Assembly: GCA_018401955.1 (NCBI GenBank)
Contig: JAGYJT010000017.1
Location: forward strand, 1-64,000
Source of the DNA: Chitinophagales bacterium
Lineage (GTDB): Bacteria; Bacteroidota; Bacteroidia; Chitinophagales; CAIOSU01
DNA length: 64,000 bases
Reading direction: 5' to 3'
The translations under genes and the position numbers were made by a program. The notes under the pieces are model-generated. The model did no database searches. It was not told where the DNA came from and was given only the letters and a program-made list of their open reading frames with translations. Positions 62,908-64,000 of the stretch are shown here, piece by piece. Every line of letters starts with the position of its first letter. Within the stretch, counting starts at the first letter, position 1.

Positions 62908-62943
62908 AACAACCAATAACCGATAACTAACAACCGATAACAA
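62908..62943. repeat. Heptad repeat, ATAACCG family
   Basis: Five period-7 units: ACAACCA, ATAACCG, ATAACTA, ACAACCG and ATAACAA. They end 18 bp before the −7 box of yebC. Confidence 0.8.
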
Positions 62944-62960
62944 ATTCAAACCAAAAGGTT

Positions 62961-62968
62961 TAAATTTG
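62961..62968 (+). promoter_or_regulatory. Candidate −7 box TAAATTTG
   Basis: An exact TAnnTTTG match, 23 bp before the yebC ATG. Confidence 0.55.
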
Positions 62969-62991
62969 CGGTATAGTAAAAACTCCACATT

Positions 62992-63702
62992 ATGGGAAGA
63001 GCGTTTGAATACCGCAAGGCGCGCAAAGAGAAGCGCTGGGGCCAGATGGCCAAAACATTTACCAAAATTGGCCGTGAAATTTCCATTGCCGTAAAAGAGG
63101 GCGGTCCTGACCCGAGCACCAACGCCCGCCTGCGTGCCGCAATGCAAAACGCCCGCGGTGCCAACATGCCGAAAGACAATGTGGAATCGGCTATTAAACG
63201 TGCCAGCGAAAAGAGCGACAAAGACTTTACCGAGGTGGTATACGAAGGCTATGGCCCGCACGGTGTGCCTATTATGGTAGAGTGTGCTACTGATAACCCC
63301 GTGCGCACGGTTGCCAACTTGCGCGTATATTTTAGCCGTAGTGGTGGTGCTTTGGGCACCAATGGCTCGGTTGATTTTATGTTTAGCCGCAAAGGGGTGT
63401 TCCGTATCCCCGCAGGTGGGATTGATTTGGAAGCATTGGAACTGGATTTGATTGATTTTGGTGCCGAAGACATACAACAGCACGATGACGAGATTGAAAT
63501 TTATACTGCCTACACCGACTTTGGCAACATGCAAAAAGGTTTGGAGGAAAAAGGGATTACCGTTACCAATGCCAGCCTGCAACGCATACCCATGAGCACC
63601 AAAGATGACCTTACCGACGAACAAGCAGAAGACATTGAAGGCTTATTGGATAAGTTGGATGATGACGATGATGTGTTACAGGTGTTCCATAACATGGGAT
63701 AA
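62992..63702 (+). CDS. yebC: YebC/PmpR-family (TACO1-like) protein
   Basis: The 236-residue protein has the family N-terminus (GRAFEYRKARKEKRWGQMAK, FTKIGREISIAVKEGG), DPSTNARLRAAMQNARGANMP, and VVYEGYGPHGVPIMVECATD. Members act as transcriptional regulators or as translation factors for polyproline stretches. The N-terminus begins GRAFEYRK rather than GH(S/N)KW, a variant I recall from Bacteroidota. It is monocistronic with its own promoter and terminator. Confidence 0.92.
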   Translation: MGRAFEYRKARKEKRWGQMAKTFTKIGREISIAVKEGGPDPSTNARLRAAMQNARGANMPKDNVESAIKRASEKSDKDFTEVVYEGYGPHGVPIMVECATDNPVRTVANLRVYFSRSGGALGTNGSVDFMFSRKGVFRIPAGGIDLEALELDLIDFGAEDIQQHDDEIEIYTAYTDFGNMQKGLEEKGITVTNASLQRIPMSTKDDLTDEQAEDIEGLLDKLDDDDDVLQVFHNMG

Positions 63703-63723
63703 TAACCATTGATACTATACTTT

Positions 63724-63753
63724 AAAAGAGCTGCCCGCAAGGCGGCTCTTTTT
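63724..63753 (+). terminator. Rho-independent terminator
   Basis: Stem AAAAGAGCTGCC / GGCGGCTCTTTT with one mismatch and a 5-nt loop CGCAA, then TTATTTT. Confidence 0.88.
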
Positions 63754-63764
63754 ATTTTGGGTGT

Positions 63765-64000
63765 TTCTGTTGTATCATATCCAAATGTCCTTTAAGGACG
63801 ACACAACGTTTTTAAGGTATCATCCCTACGGGATTTGCAGCTAATGAGTCATAATTTTATCTACCAACATCTAATCCCTAAAGGGATTTATCAAATTTCA
63901 CATCTCTCATCTGTCATCTGTCATTTCTTATCTGCCATCTTAAAAACAATGTCTTTGGTTTGGTGTTAAATTATTAATATCTTACAACTACACAAACCAG
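63765..64000. repeat. Hairpin-type dispersed repeats and CATCTGT heptads
   Basis: Short palindromes GTCCTTTAAGGAC, AATCCCGTAGGGAT-type (ATCCCTACGGGAT) and AATCCCTAAAGGGATT follow each other at about 63787-63892. Six heptads (CATCTCT, CATCTGT, CATCTGT, CATTTCT, TATCTGC, CATCTTA) occupy 63901-63942. No gene is seen to the window end. Confidence 0.85.

Noticed and set aside
62878-63624. Minus-strand 248-codon open frame
   Set aside because: It is the shadow of yebC, which has clear family motifs on the plus strand.

Overview
The window is chromosomal DNA of a member of the phylum Bacteroidota, probably near Chitinophagales, Sphingobacteriales or Cytophagales; I cannot place it closer. The evidence is: secreted proteins with type IX secretion (T9SS) C-terminal sorting domains, a gliding-motility-type C-terminal domain protein paired with a PorP/SprF protein, Bacteroidota −7 promoter boxes (TAnnTTTG) upstream of many genes, few Shine-Dalgarno sequences, and families such as DUF2490, LptF/G and DtxR-fused metal permeases. 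No rRNA, tRNA, prophage or CRISPR array was recognised.

Layout. 0.4-5.6 kb: a T9SS-exported SBBP-type repeat protein, a MaoC-like dehydratase, a small membrane protein and a sodium:solute symporter. 5.7-12.0 kb: a long heptanucleotide repeat array abutting a von Willebrand A gene, then a Crp regulator, an outer-membrane protein, an FAD amine oxidase, a solo antitoxin between direct repeats, and the AAA+ ATPase expected to partner the vWA protein. 12.2-16.9 kb: a drug/metabolite exporter, four unknown, mostly membrane-associated proteins, elbB, and an unrecognised two-gene operon of tiny proteins. 17.1-18.8 kb: substrate-binding protein (several frameshifts) and ATPase of a TroA/MntC-type metal transporter. 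19-34 kb: housekeeping and metabolism (PTPS/QueD-like, folE, fabD, trans-sulfuration enzyme, rsmG, ECF sigma factor, glycosyltransferase, tgt, LptF/G, ceramidase-like, HemG-like, Fic). 35.1-37.7 kb: the two permeases of the metal transporter, one fused to a DtxR-like regulator, next to an IS4-type transposase remnant. 37.8-44.7 kb: exporter, obgE, adk, meaB, Rrf2 regulator, DUF2490 and small envelope proteins. 44.9-51.5 kb: secreted nucleases and an endonuclease/exonuclease/phosphatase-fold enzyme. 51.6-64 kb: queG, an OPT transporter, a TauD-like dioxygenase, a 1549-residue PKD protein with its SprF partner, a dead antitoxin gene and yebC.

Three points stand out. First, intergenic gaps throughout carry tandem arrays with a strict 7-bp period but unrelated unit sequences (AACCAAC, TACGANN, ATGGACC, TCTTGTG, ATACTTG, CATCTGT); several families often share a gap, and the largest, 21 units, ends about 20 bp before a start codon. 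Second, the metal-transport operon is split in a way that one inversion of 18831-37258 would exactly repair, and an IS remnant lies beside the right breakpoint. Third, two paralogous antitoxins survive without toxins, one between direct repeats and one killed by an amber codon.

Two stretches (16.58-16.60 and 17.33-17.74 kb) have single-base frameshifts in otherwise intact genes, which looks more like local sequence error than old decay.
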